Assembly: GCA_025362825.1 (NCBI GenBank)
Contig: JANYFF010000154.1
Coordinates: forward strand, 1-10,400
From: Polaromonas sp.
GTDB taxonomy: Bacteria; Pseudomonadota; Gammaproteobacteria; Burkholderiales; Burkholderiaceae_C
Direction: 5' to 3'
DNA length: 10,400 bases
Of the stretch, positions 1 through 7,116 are shown piece by piece (the first letter of the stretch is position 1; every line of letters starts with the position of its first letter). The position numbers and the translations under genes were made by a program. The notes below the pieces were generated by a model. It was not told where the DNA came from. It saw only the letters and a list, made by a program, of their open reading frames with translations, and searched no databases.

Positions 1-7
1 CTCTCCT

Positions 8-1774
8 ATGAACAATCTAAAAATCTCCACCCGGCTGATCACACTGATTGGCATTCTGTCCGCATTGCTCCTGGCTATCGGCACGCTTGGTTTGTATGGT
101 GTTGGCAAGTCAAACGACGCGGTGAAGACGGTCTACGAAGACCGTGTCGTGGCCCTGGAACAACTCGGTGAAATTGATTACTTGGTGCAACGCAACCGCG
201 TGCTGGTCATGGACATGATGCTACAGCCCGAACCTGCCAATGTGCAAAAGCGCAACAAGGAGGTGCTTGCCAACGTCGAAAAAATAACGAAGATTTGGAC
301 TGCTTACATGGCCACCGATCTCTCCCCGCAAGAAAAGACCTTGGCTGAAACTTTTGCAGGGGCGCAAAAATCGTATGTGCAGGAAGGCTTGTTGCCAGCG
401 GCACAGGCCATGCTGGCCAATGATGCGACGACCGCTTTTGATATCTATAAAACAAAAATCAGCCCAATGGCGCCCGCGACGCAGGAGGCTGTGCAAAAGT
501 TGAACCGCTTGCAACTCGATGTAGCCAAGGAGGAATACGACGCTGCAGTGGCCCGCTATGCCATGCTGCGCATGTTTATGGTGGGGGGCATTGGTGCTGG
601 CTTTTTATTTGCCTTTGCTTTCGGAATGGCACTGGTGCGCGGCATCAGTCGCCAGCTTGGCGGCGAACCAGGCGAGGCCGCGGAGCTGGCCCGCAGCGTT
701 GCAGCAGGCGACCTCACTTCGGGTATTACTTTGAAAGCAGGCGACACCACCAGCATGATGGCGCAGCTTGGCGCCATGCAAAAAAGTCTTTCCACAGTGG
801 TCAGTAGCGTGCGCCAGGGCTCCGAAGGCGTGGCCACCGCCAGTGCCGAGATTGCCCAGGGCAACCACGACCTGTCTGCCCGCACTGAATCGCAAGCCAG
901 TGCGCTGGAAGAAACAGCCGCCTCCATGGAGCAGCTCAGCGCCACGGTCAAGCAAAACGCCGACAGCGCCAGGCAGGCCAACCAGTTAGCAATGAACGCC
1001 AGCACGGTTGCCATCAAGGGCGGCGAAGTGGTAGCCCAAGTGGTGGGCACCATGAAGGACATCAACGAGTCATCGAAAAGAATTTCGGACATCATCAGCG
1101 TAATCGACGGCATTGCCTTCCAGACCAACATCTTGGCCCTCAATGCAGCGGTGGAAGCAGCCCGTGCCGGTGAACAGGGCCGGGGCTTCGCCGTGGTGGC
1201 CAGCGAAGTACGCAGTCTGGCCGGACGCAGCGCGGCGGCAGCCAAAGAAATCAGTAGCCTCATCAACACCAGCGTGGAGCGGGTTGAACAAGGCACCGCT
1301 TTGGTAGACAAAGCCGGCGTGACCATGACCGAGGTGGTGGGCTCGATCCGCCGCGTCACCGACCTCATGGGCGAGATCAGCGCGGCCAGCAACGAGCAGG
1401 CCGCAGGCGTGGCACAAGTGGGTGAAGCCGTCCAGCAAATGGACCAGGTGACACAGCAAAATGCGGCGCTGGTGGAGGAAATGGCCGCAGCCGCTAGCAG
1501 CCTCAAATCGCAGGCAGAAGACCTGGTGGGAACGGTGGCGGTATTTAAGGTCGGCGGCGGTGACAAGCACCTCAACGCGGCCCCACGCCAGGTTATGGTG
1601 CGCGCGTCCGTATCCAGCGCCAAGCCTCATAAAAGCCCAGATAGGCGTGCTTTAGCAGCTCCCTACAAACCTGCATCAGATACAACCGCTGAGAGAATTG
1701 CTAACAAGTCTCCTGCCAAGACAGGATCTTCGGACGCATCCAAGGGCGGAAATGACGATTGGGAAACGTTCTGA
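8..1774 (+). CDS. Methyl-accepting chemotaxis protein with C-terminal DWETF tether
   Basis: A complete 588-aa chemoreceptor that should sit in the inner membrane and signal to CheA/CheW. Visible in order: TM1 at about residues 10-32, a periplasmic helical ligand-binding region of the four-helix-bundle type (about 33-187), TM2 at about 188-210, a HAMP linker (about 211-265; RGISRQLGGEPGEA), and a long cytoplasmic coiled coil. The signalling tip lies around 367-400 (DGIAFQTNILALNAAVEAAR, then GEQGRGFAVVASEVRSLAGR). Likely methylation helices carry Glu/Gln pairs near 297-310 and 486-500. A low-complexity flexible tail (about 516-583) ends in DWETF, which matches the pentapeptide (NWETF class) that docks CheR and CheB in known receptors. 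The start has only 7 bases upstream in the window, so its promoter and ribosome binding site cannot be judged. The ligand is not predictable from sequence alone. Confidence 0.97.
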   Translation: MNNLKISTRLITLIGILSALLLAIGTLGLYGVGKSNDAVKTVYEDRVVALEQLGEIDYLVQRNRVLVMDMMLQPEPANVQKRNKEVLANVEKITKIWTAYMATDLSPQEKTLAETFAGAQKSYVQEGLLPAAQAMLANDATTAFDIYKTKISPMAPATQEAVQKLNRLQLDVAKEEYDAAVARYAMLRMFMVGGIGAGFLFAFAFGMALVRGISRQLGGEPGEAAELARSVAAGDLTSGITLKAGDTTSMMAQLGAMQKSLSTVVSSVRQGSEGVATASAEIAQGNHDLSARTESQASALEETAASMEQLSATVKQNADSARQANQLAMNASTVAIKGGEVVAQVVGTMKDINESSKRISDIISVIDGIAFQTNILALNAAVEAARAGEQGRGFAVVASEVRSLAGRSAAAAKEISSLINTSVERVEQGTALVDKAGVTMTEVVGSIRRVTDLMGEISAASNEQAAGVAQVGEAVQQMDQVTQQNAALVEEMAAAASSLKSQAEDLVGTVAVFKVGGGDKHLNAAPRQVMVRASVSSAKPHKSPDRRALAAPYKPASDTTAERIANKSPAKTGSSDASKGGNDDWETF

Positions 1775-1785
1775 GGCGCTGCGAG

Positions 1786-2022
1786 ATGTCAACGCCAAAT
1801 TCAAAGCCTCCGGATGTTGATATGGAGGTACTGGCCTGTTTGTTGGCAGAGTTGCGCGATGCTCTGGTAGAGACAGCACTGGCTTTGCGAGACTATCAAT
1901 TTGTACTTGACTCTGATGCGCGGTACCAAGCTCAAGCGCAGGTGGTCCAATGGGTTAAGCGGGCTCAGAGTTGTGAAAACAGAAGCGGAAATGAACTGTC
2001 GCGCCATCGGCCATTTGATTGA
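1786..2022 (+). CDS. Small hypothetical protein downstream of the chemoreceptor
   Basis: A 78-aa reading frame starting with ATG 11 nt after the chemoreceptor stop. A GAGG stretch overlapping that stop lies 9 nt ahead, which favours this start and suggests translational linkage to the receptor gene. The frame is open further upstream to a TTG at 1759, but that would overlap the receptor. Residues 10-55 look like a regular amphipathic helix pair (LACLLAELRDALVETALALR). The last 20 residues are polar and basic, and less protein-like. I do not recognise a family. It may be an intact small soluble protein or the head of a gene whose 3' part was replaced by the decayed sequence that follows. No signal peptide or membrane segment is visible. 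Confidence 0.5.
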   Translation: MSTPNSKPPDVDMEVLACLLAELRDALVETALALRDYQFVLDSDARYQAQAQVVQWVKRAQSCENRSGNELSRHRPFD

Positions 2023-2084
2023 AACCAGACGCAATTTGTTGAGTTTTACGGTTCTGAAATTTTCGTGGATTAGGGCGTACAACC

Positions 2085-2117
2085 CCAGCAGGCCAGCCCA
2101 TCGACAGGCCTGGCTGG
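2085..2117. repeat. Imperfect inverted repeat (stem-loop)
   Basis: CCAGCAGGCC at 2085-2094 can pair with GGCCTGGCTGG at 2107-2117 with one bulged base, leaving a 12-nt loop. No T-run follows on either strand, so it is not a standard intrinsic terminator. It lies between the small hypothetical gene and the GGDEF remnant. The rest of 2023-2123 shows no gene I can support. Confidence 0.35.
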
Positions 2118-2123
2118 ACAGCG

Positions 2124-2333
2124 CAGATAGGCACCTCCATCGGCATCGCCCTGCACGCGGCAAACACCGACGCCCATAGCTTGCTCAAGCAGGTCGACAC
2201 TGCGACGTAGCACGCCAAGACGCACGCCAAGAACACTTACCGCTTTGCCGCCGACCCGGCTACTGGTGCCGTCATCAAATGCAACACAGGGTTGAACCAG
2301 ATCAGCATCTCCCGCGAGATAGTTGGACAGTAA
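2124..2333 (+). pseudogene. Remnant of a GGDEF (diguanylate cyclase) domain C-terminus
   Basis: Reading 2124 onward gives QIGTSIGIALHAANTDAHSL, then LLKQVDTAT, a TAG stop at 2208-2210, then HAKTHAKNTYRFA and a short tail ending at TAA 2331-2333. This is the familiar last third of a GGDEF domain (usual form: SIGIALYP...D...LL..AD.AMY.AK..GKN.YRF), with the AMY tyrosine position now the stop codon. The GGDEF signature itself and everything upstream are missing, as is a start codon. It is therefore a dead fragment of a former cyclic-di-GMP synthase gene. It lies on the strand opposite to the intact GGDEF-EAL gene that ends 31 bp further on, and it is not a duplicate of it: the intact protein has SIGIALYPMDGTDFDALCKS here. 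Confidence 0.85.
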
Positions 2334-2363
2334 AGATCCGCTTACCGTCTTGAGTGCGGGCGT

Positions 2364-5006
2364 TCAAGCCAATGCATGCCGGCTAACAAAGCCGGAAAAC
2401 TGCTCAGCCGGTAGGGGCCGACTCAACCAGTAGCCCTGCAATTGCACACAACCCAGGCCACGCAAACACTGCATTTGCTCCACCGTTTCCACGCCCTCGG
2501 CAATGGTGTGGAGGCCCAGATTGCGCGCCAGGCTGATGATGGTGGCCACGATGGCCTGGTCATCGGGGTCACTGACCACGTGCCTGACAAACGACTGGTC
2601 GATTTTCAGCTTGCTGACCTTGAAACGCTTGAGGTAGCTCAGCGACGAGTAGCCGGTTCCAAAATCGTCAATCGAAATCTGGATACCGATGTCGTGCAGT
2701 TTGCGCATCATTTCAACCGCACCCATAGGATCGAGCGCTGCCACGCTCTCGGTCAGCTCCAGCTCCAGCAAACCAGGTGGCAGGCCCTCTTCCTGCAAAA
2801 TCAAGCTCACCAGTTCAGGCAGGTTGGCCTGGCGGAACTGCACGGCAGACAAATTCACTGCAATCGACATGGGTGCCATGCCCTGCGCGATCCACTGCTT
2901 CATTTGTTGCACCGCTGAACAAATCACCCAGGTGCCTATGGCCGTGATCAGGCCACTGCTTTCTGCCACCGGAATGAACTCGGCCGGCGAGACCCAGCCC
3001 ATCTCCGGGTGCTGCCAGCGCAGCAGCGCCTCCACGCCAATGATGCGGCGGGTCTCCAGGCACATTTGCGGCTGGTAGTGAAGCTGCATTTGCCCACGCT
3101 CCAGCGCACGCCTCAGGCCGTTTTCAAGTTGAATGAGGTGCGAAGACTGCGCTTGGAGGTCGATCGTGTTGAAGCGATAGGTGTTTCGGCCATCACGCTT
3201 GGCGCGGTACATCGCAGCGTCGGCGCTTTTGCAGAGCGCATCGAAATCGGTGCCATCCATCGGATACAGCGCAATGCCAATCGAAGGGGTGATTGAGAGT
3301 TCATGCTCACCGAGCACAAATTGGGGTTGCAACAGCGTCAGCATTTTTTCTGCTACGCGGCTGGCACCTTCAACGTCACAGCCGGGCAGGATCATGACGA
3401 ATTCATCACCGCCCAAGCGGGCCAGCGTATCCTGGTCGCGGATGGTGGTTTTGAGGCGGCTGGCCAAAGCCACCAGCAACTGGTCGCCCACTGTGTGGCC
3501 CAACGAATCGTTGACGTTCTTGAAGTGGTCCAGATCGATGAACATCAAGGCCAGCGGGTCGCCGCTGCGCTCAGCCACTTGCAAGGCGTACGCGGCACGG
3601 ATGCTGAGCAAGGCACGGTTGGGCAGCCCGGTTAGCAAGTCGTAATGCGCCATGTAGCGGATGTTGTCTTCGGCTTCCTTGCGTTGGGTGATGTCGATGA
3701 AACTGACGATGTAATGGCTGGTCTGGTCCGACGCTTCCACCATGCGGTGGATGGACATCCACTTCGTAAACACCGACCCATCCTTGCGCCGGTTCAGTTT
3801 TTCGCCTTCCCATCGGCCGTGCTCCGCAACGGCATCCCACAGGGCCGCAAAAAACTCAGGCGGATGTAAATTTTCGCTCAGGGTCAGCACATGGCGACCC
3901 AGTAGTTCGCTTTCGGCAAAACCCGTGATGGTCGTGAAAGCTGCATTGACCTTGACGATGTTGCGCTGGGCGTCGGCAATGACGAAGGCTTCCATGCTCT
4001 GCTCAAACACGCGTGCGGCAAGCAACAGCTGGTCTTCGGCCATATGGCGGCTGGTCACGTCGCGCAGCACAGCGACGTATTGGGTCACCTTGGCGGAGGC
4101 ATCGAGCATGGGCGTGATGGACAAATCGTTCCAGAACGGCGTGCCGTCCTTTCGGTAATTCAACAGTTCGCCATGGAACGGCGTGCCTTCAGCCATCGCC
4201 TGGCGCAAGCGGCTCAACACTTGCAGATCGGTGCCATCACCGCGCAAAAATTTACACTCAATACCCAACACTTCGCTGACACAAAAGCCAGTGATGTTTT
4301 CAAAGGCCTGGTTGGCATAGGTGGTTAATCGGTTTTCATCGCAAATCAGCACGCCTTGGGAGATGGCACCCAAGGCGCTATCGTGCAATTCAAGCGTCGA
4401 TAAATTGGCCTTGAGCTCATCCTGGGTCCGCTTTTGACCCTCAATCAGGTTGAGCATGATCTCGCGGGCTTGTATTTCAGCCTCGCTGCGTTTTTTGGCA
4501 GTCAGGTCCGTGACAACCATGCCCTTGGCGTCGTCCAACCCACCGAGCGCCAAAGGGCAAACTGACAGCAGCACCGGCATGCGTGCCCCGTCGGCGCAGA
4601 CCACATCAAGCTCCAGGCTGCGCCGCGTCTGGGTGCTCGGGGAGAGCAAATCCATCAGGTAGCGACGGCTCTCCGCTGCAAAAAAATCCATCACTTCGGA
4701 GCCACTGACTTCACTGAGTGGCAAGCCCAGCATTTCGGCAAAACCGCGGTTTGAGTACAGCACCACGCCCTGGGTGTTGACGGTGAGTGCGCCTTCCGCC
4801 ATTTCCTCAATCAGGACGCGGTAGGCCCGGTCAGCGCTTTGCGCCGTGAACACCTGGCCACCTTCAGCGCCATTCAGCACGAAGGCATCTACCTCTTGGT
4901 TGTGAATGGCGCGCAGGGCCTCTTCCAGATTCGCGACCCGGGCCAGAAGCTGCGCGTTTTCCTGGGCCAGCGTTTCAATCTCGTGCAGGGTGGGATTATT
5001 TGCCAT
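2364..5006 (-). CDS. PAS / LOV-like / PAS - GGDEF - EAL cyclic-di-GMP signalling protein
   Basis: An 880-aa cytoplasmic protein with no membrane segments. It has an N-terminal coiled coil (7-33), PAS1 (about 62-171), a LOV-like PAS2 (about 203-321), PAS3 (about 326-446), GGDEF (about 447-613) and EAL (about 626-876). The cyclase signature GGDEF is intact (532-536), with the inhibitory RxxD (RDQD, 523-526) and the metal-binding FIDLDHFK (489-496). The phosphodiesterase residues are also present: EAL 659-661, Asn718 in NLSA, ELTE 750-753, DDFGTG 780-785, Lys801, AEGVET with Glu837, QGY 857-859. Both activities are therefore possible. PAS2 keeps a Cys at 251 in GIECKFLRGDGTD plus NYRKDGTPFWN, close to blue-light LOV domains. 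The frame is open to an ATG at 5093, but those 29 residues overlap kaiB in another frame and look like shadow sequence. I chose ATG 5006, 25 nt after the kaiB stop, although its ribosome binding site is weak. Third gene of the kai operon. Confidence 0.95.
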   Translation of the reverse strand: MANNPTLHEIETLAQENAQLLARVANLEEALRAIHNQEVDAFVLNGAEGGQVFTAQSADRAYRVLIEEMAEGALTVNTQGVVLYSNRGFAEMLGLPLSEVSGSEVMDFFAAESRRYLMDLLSPSTQTRRSLELDVVCADGARMPVLLSVCPLALGGLDDAKGMVVTDLTAKKRSEAEIQAREIMLNLIEGQKRTQDELKANLSTLELHDSALGAISQGVLICDENRLTTYANQAFENITGFCVSEVLGIECKFLRGDGTDLQVLSRLRQAMAEGTPFHGELLNYRKDGTPFWNDLSITPMLDASAKVTQYVAVLRDVTSRHMAEDQLLLAARVFEQSMEAFVIADAQRNIVKVNAAFTTITGFAESELLGRHVLTLSENLHPPEFFAALWDAVAEHGRWEGEKLNRRKDGSVFTKWMSIHRMVEASDQTSHYIVSFIDITQRKEAEDNIRYMAHYDLLTGLPNRALLSIRAAYALQVAERSGDPLALMFIDLDHFKNVNDSLGHTVGDQLLVALASRLKTTIRDQDTLARLGGDEFVMILPGCDVEGASRVAEKMLTLLQPQFVLGEHELSITPSIGIALYPMDGTDFDALCKSADAAMYRAKRDGRNTYRFNTIDLQAQSSHLIQLENGLRRALERGQMQLHYQPQMCLETRRIIGVEALLRWQHPEMGWVSPAEFIPVAESSGLITAIGTWVICSAVQQMKQWIAQGMAPMSIAVNLSAVQFRQANLPELVSLILQEEGLPPGLLELELTESVAALDPMGAVEMMRKLHDIGIQISIDDFGTGYSSLSYLKRFKVSKLKIDQSFVRHVVSDPDDQAIVATIISLARNLGLHTIAEGVETVEQMQCLRGLGCVQLQGYWLSRPLPAEQFSGFVSRHALA

Positions 5007-5031
5007 CGACTCTGTCAGATTCAAGCGTTTT

Positions 5032-5337
5032 TCAGGTCTTGAGCACGAGATCAAGACCCACCAAAACTTTTTGCGTGTTGGACATATTGCCAATGATCGC
5101 CCGCAGGGGCTCCGGCAACTTTCTAATCAGCGTCGGGACCGCCACGATTTGTTCGCCCTGGGCCAGTTGGGGCTGCTGGTACAGGTCGATCACCTCCAGC
5201 CGGTAACGACTGTCTAGTTCTTCAAGGCAAATTTTCTTGATGTTGGCCACCGCCTGAAGCGAGCGTGGTGTTTGACCCGCCACGTAAAGACGCAGCAACC
5301 ACTGCTCCGGGGGCTCGTCAGCAAAAGATGGGGTCAT
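5032..5337 (-). CDS. kaiB: KaiB family circadian clock-type protein
   Basis: A 101-aa KaiB of typical length, with a thioredoxin-like fold expected. Family signatures are clear: LRLYVAGQTPRSLQAVANIK (15-34), LEVIDLYQQPQLA (47-59), VAVPTLIRKLPEPLRAIIG (65-83) and VLVGLDL (91-97). In cyanobacteria KaiB changes fold and binds phosphorylated KaiC. In proteobacteria the pair is linked to stress or timer-like regulation, and no kaiA is visible here. The start codon overlaps the stop of the full-length kaiC frame by ATGA. An AAAGGAG ribosome binding site at 5348-5354 lies 10 nt upstream, inside the kaiC tail. Translation was thus probably coupled to kaiC. The amber codon in kaiC would now end most ribosomes 339 nt earlier, which may lower KaiB output, although its own strong ribosome binding site should rescue some translation. 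Confidence 0.95.
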   Translation of the reverse strand: MTPSFADEPPEQWLLRLYVAGQTPRSLQAVANIKKICLEELDSRYRLEVIDLYQQPQLAQGEQIVAVPTLIRKLPEPLRAIIGNMSNTQKVLVGLDLVLKT

Positions 5338-5672
5338 GCTTGCACGGCTCCTTTGGTTTGACGACTCAGCGCCATGGTTTGTCGGTCTTCGTCCAGCTGC
5401 GTCTCACTGGCTTCGGCCTGATCAATCTGGGTTTGATCTTTCAGCGCCGTTGCCACAAACTCTGCACGCAAAGCTTCAATCTTGGCTTCCATGGCAGCAC
5501 GATGCGCCACCATCTGTTCTTTTTTGCGCTTGACTTTTTGCATCCGCTTGATTTTTTCCGCTGCCTCAAAAGATTCTTGGGCCAGGCGGGCAGAGCCTTT
5601 CAGTACGCCGGCAGGGCCTGTGTAAGCGTCGCGCAGTGCAATGCCATGGTTGGTCAGCGAAAATTCCCGAAT
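5334..5672 (-). pseudogene. kaiC: C-terminal tail of kaiC, separated from its body by an amber codon
   Basis: The frame directly after the kaiC TAG (5673-5675) stays open for 112 codons. It begins IREFSLTNHGIALRDAYTGP, then AGVLKGSARLAQESFEAAEK, then a charged coiled coil rich in Lys, Glu and Gln. Known proteobacterial KaiC proteins run from SRGM.HSN-Q-IREF..T..GI.L.D.Y.GP.GVL.GSARLAQE into just such a coiled coil. This is therefore the missing end of the gene, not a separate protein. Full length would be 569 codons (5334-7043), the normal size of this KaiC type. An internal ATG at 5543 could start a 69-residue coiled-coil peptide, but I see no convincing ribosome binding site for it. Either kaiC is damaged, or the stop is read through, or the base is a sequencing error. 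The tail itself shows no further damage, which argues for a recent change or for continued use. Confidence 0.85.
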
Positions 5673-7043
5673 CTAGTTGGAATGCGGCATACCCCGGGAT
5701 TTGAGGATGTACAAACCAAGATTGCGCTCGCCACTGCTTTCCGTGTCCCGTACCAGCAGCCAGGTATCGATCAGGGAAGAAATGGCAGTATCTGTTTTCT
5801 CCAGGGCGCCACCGCCAGCCGTTAAGCTCGTGAAGAAACCAGTGATGTGGTGGGACTTGAGCTGGTCTAACAGTCGCAACACCATCATTTTGACTTCTTC
5901 TTCGTTGCCGCCCGTGACAAAACTGTTCAGGGGATCAACCACCACTACCTGTGGCTTGTAGCTGACGATATCCTTGACCATGATGGCCAGGTGCATTTCC
6001 AGACCCGTCAGTGTGGGCCGACTGGCATGAAATTTCAACAAACCCTGTTCGTGTGGAGTGGCCATATCCAAGCCGATGGAGCGCATGTTGCGAATGATCT
6101 GGCTTGGAGACTCTTCAAAAGCAAAATAAAGCACCCGCTCGCCACGTTTGCAGGCGGCGGTTGCAAAGTGCGCTGACAGGCTGCTTTTGCCTGTTCCAGC
6201 AGTGCCAGAAACAAGGATGCTGCTACCGCGGTAGTAGCCCTGCCCCCCCAGCATGGCGTCGAGCCCCTCCACGCCTGATGGCACGCGCTCGATCGGCGCC
6301 TCGTGTGTGAGCCCCAAGGAGGTGATGGGCACAATTGAAATGCCTGTGTCGTCAATCAGGAAAGGGTATTCGTTTGTGCCGTGGGTTGAGCCCCGGTACT
6401 TGACCACTCTGAGGCGACGAGACGACACCATCCCTTCAACGCGGTGGTCGAGCACGATCACGCAATCCGAGACGTATTCTTCAATGCCGTGGCGGGTCAG
6501 CGCCATCGGCTCGGTGCCACGCTCACCCGTCAGGATGACGGTCACGCCTTTTTCCTTGAGCCAACGAAACAACCGGCGCAGTTCGGCCCGCAAAACCGCC
6601 GGGTTGGGCAACCCGGAAAACAAAGACTCCATGGTGTCAAGCACCACGCGCTTGGCCCCAATGCTGTCAATGGCGTAGTTAAGCCGTATGAACAAACCTT
6701 CGAGGTCGTATTCACCGCTTTCCTCGATTTCACTGCGCTCGACTCGAACGTAATCAATGAACATGAGCTTTCTGGCCACCAGGTCGTCAAGGTCATAGCC
6801 CAGGGAAGCCACGTTTTCCGTCAGATCGCGTGCGGTTTCTTCAAAGGCCATGAACACGCCGGGTTCGCCAAACTGCAATGCACCATGGACCAGGAACTCC
6901 ATGCTCATGAGAGTTTTGCCGCAGCCTGCAGCGCCGCTGATCAGCGTGGGGCGACCCAGCGGAAGGCCACCACCGGTTAGCTCATCCAGTCCCTGGATAC
7001 CTGTTCTTGATTTTGGAAGTTGCATAGGGCTAGGCTTGGGCAT
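5673..7043 (-). CDS. kaiC: KaiC family clock ATPase/autokinase, ended early by an in-frame TAG
   Basis: A double RecA-like KaiC ATPase of 456 aa up to the stop. CI domain: Walker A GAAGCGKT (37-44), catalytic Glu pair in FEET (67-70), Walker B ending at Asp136. CII domain: Walker A GTAGTGKS (280-287), FEES (309-312), Walker B VVVVDP with Asp370. The autophosphorylation loop reads TDTAISS (417-423), so the Ser431/Thr432 pair of cyanobacterial KaiC is Ser422/Ser423 here, and the Thr426 equivalent is Thr417. Both ATPase sites look functional. Translation stops at SRGMPHSN followed by TAG, where the family has Gln and a further tail of about 110 residues. The body without the tail might still form hexamers but would lack the C-terminal coiled coil. 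The start is uncertain: ATG 7043 and ATG 7025 are both in frame and neither has a clear ribosome binding site. First gene of kaiC-kaiB-GGDEF/EAL. Confidence 0.93.
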   Translation of the reverse strand: MPKPSPMQLPKSRTGIQGLDELTGGGLPLGRPTLISGAAGCGKTLMSMEFLVHGALQFGEPGVFMAFEETARDLTENVASLGYDLDDLVARKLMFIDYVRVERSEIEESGEYDLEGLFIRLNYAIDSIGAKRVVLDTMESLFSGLPNPAVLRAELRRLFRWLKEKGVTVILTGERGTEPMALTRHGIEEYVSDCVIVLDHRVEGMVSSRRLRVVKYRGSTHGTNEYPFLIDDTGISIVPITSLGLTHEAPIERVPSGVEGLDAMLGGQGYYRGSSILVSGTAGTGKSSLSAHFATAACKRGERVLYFAFEESPSQIIRNMRSIGLDMATPHEQGLLKFHASRPTLTGLEMHLAIMVKDIVSYKPQVVVVDPLNSFVTGGNEEEVKMMVLRLLDQLKSHHITGFFTSLTAGGGALEKTDTAISSLIDTWLLVRDTESSGERNLGLYILKSRGMPHSN

Positions 7044-7049
7044 AAAAAG

Positions 7050-7077
7050 ATTTTACAGATTGAGTCTGTCTTGTAAC
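7050..7077 (-). promoter_or_regulatory. Candidate kaiC promoter, possibly giving a leaderless mRNA
   Basis: On the minus strand GTTACA (7077-7072) and TAAAAT (7055-7050) are spaced by 16 bp. Each differs from the sigma-70 consensus at one or two positions. Six bases then separate the -10 box from ATG 7043, so transcription would begin about at the A of that ATG, fitting the absence of a ribosome binding site. An alternative promoter further upstream is TTGTCC (7117-7112), 18 bp, CATAAT (7093-7088). These are consensus matches only. Confidence 0.3.
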
Positions 7078-7081
7078 AGAC
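7064..7081. promoter_or_regulatory. 18-bp palindrome, candidate operator of the kai operon
   Basis: GTCTGTCTTGTAACAGAC is a perfect inverted repeat with 6-bp arms and a 6-bp centre. Flanking bases (GATTGA to the left, GAATC to the right) extend the symmetry with a one-base slip. It covers the -35 box of the nearer candidate kaiC promoter, or lies just downstream of the further one, as expected for a dimeric regulator site. The regulator is unknown. Confidence 0.4.
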
Positions 7082-7116
7082 GAATCTATTATGGACCGCA
7101 AAGGGGGTGCGGGACA

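Noticed and set aside
556..1623. Long open frame (355 codons) on the minus strand inside the chemoreceptor gene
   Set aside because: It is antisense to an unmistakable chemoreceptor and has a low-complexity Ala/Ser/Leu composition. It is a codon-bias shadow with no recognisable domain.
2208..2234. Short tandem CACGCCAAGA-like repeat suggesting a repeat array
   Set aside because: Explained by the HAKTHAKN coding remnant of the GGDEF domain. There are only two units, with no CRISPR-like spacing.
5007..5093. Longer start for the GGDEF-EAL protein
   Set aside because: The extra 29 residues overlap the kaiB coding end in a different frame and do not look like the conserved N-terminus, which begins at the coiled coil.
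5265..5825. 186-codon plus-strand frame across kaiB and the kaiC tail
   Set aside because: It is antisense to two genes with clear conserved motifs; no domain is recognisable.
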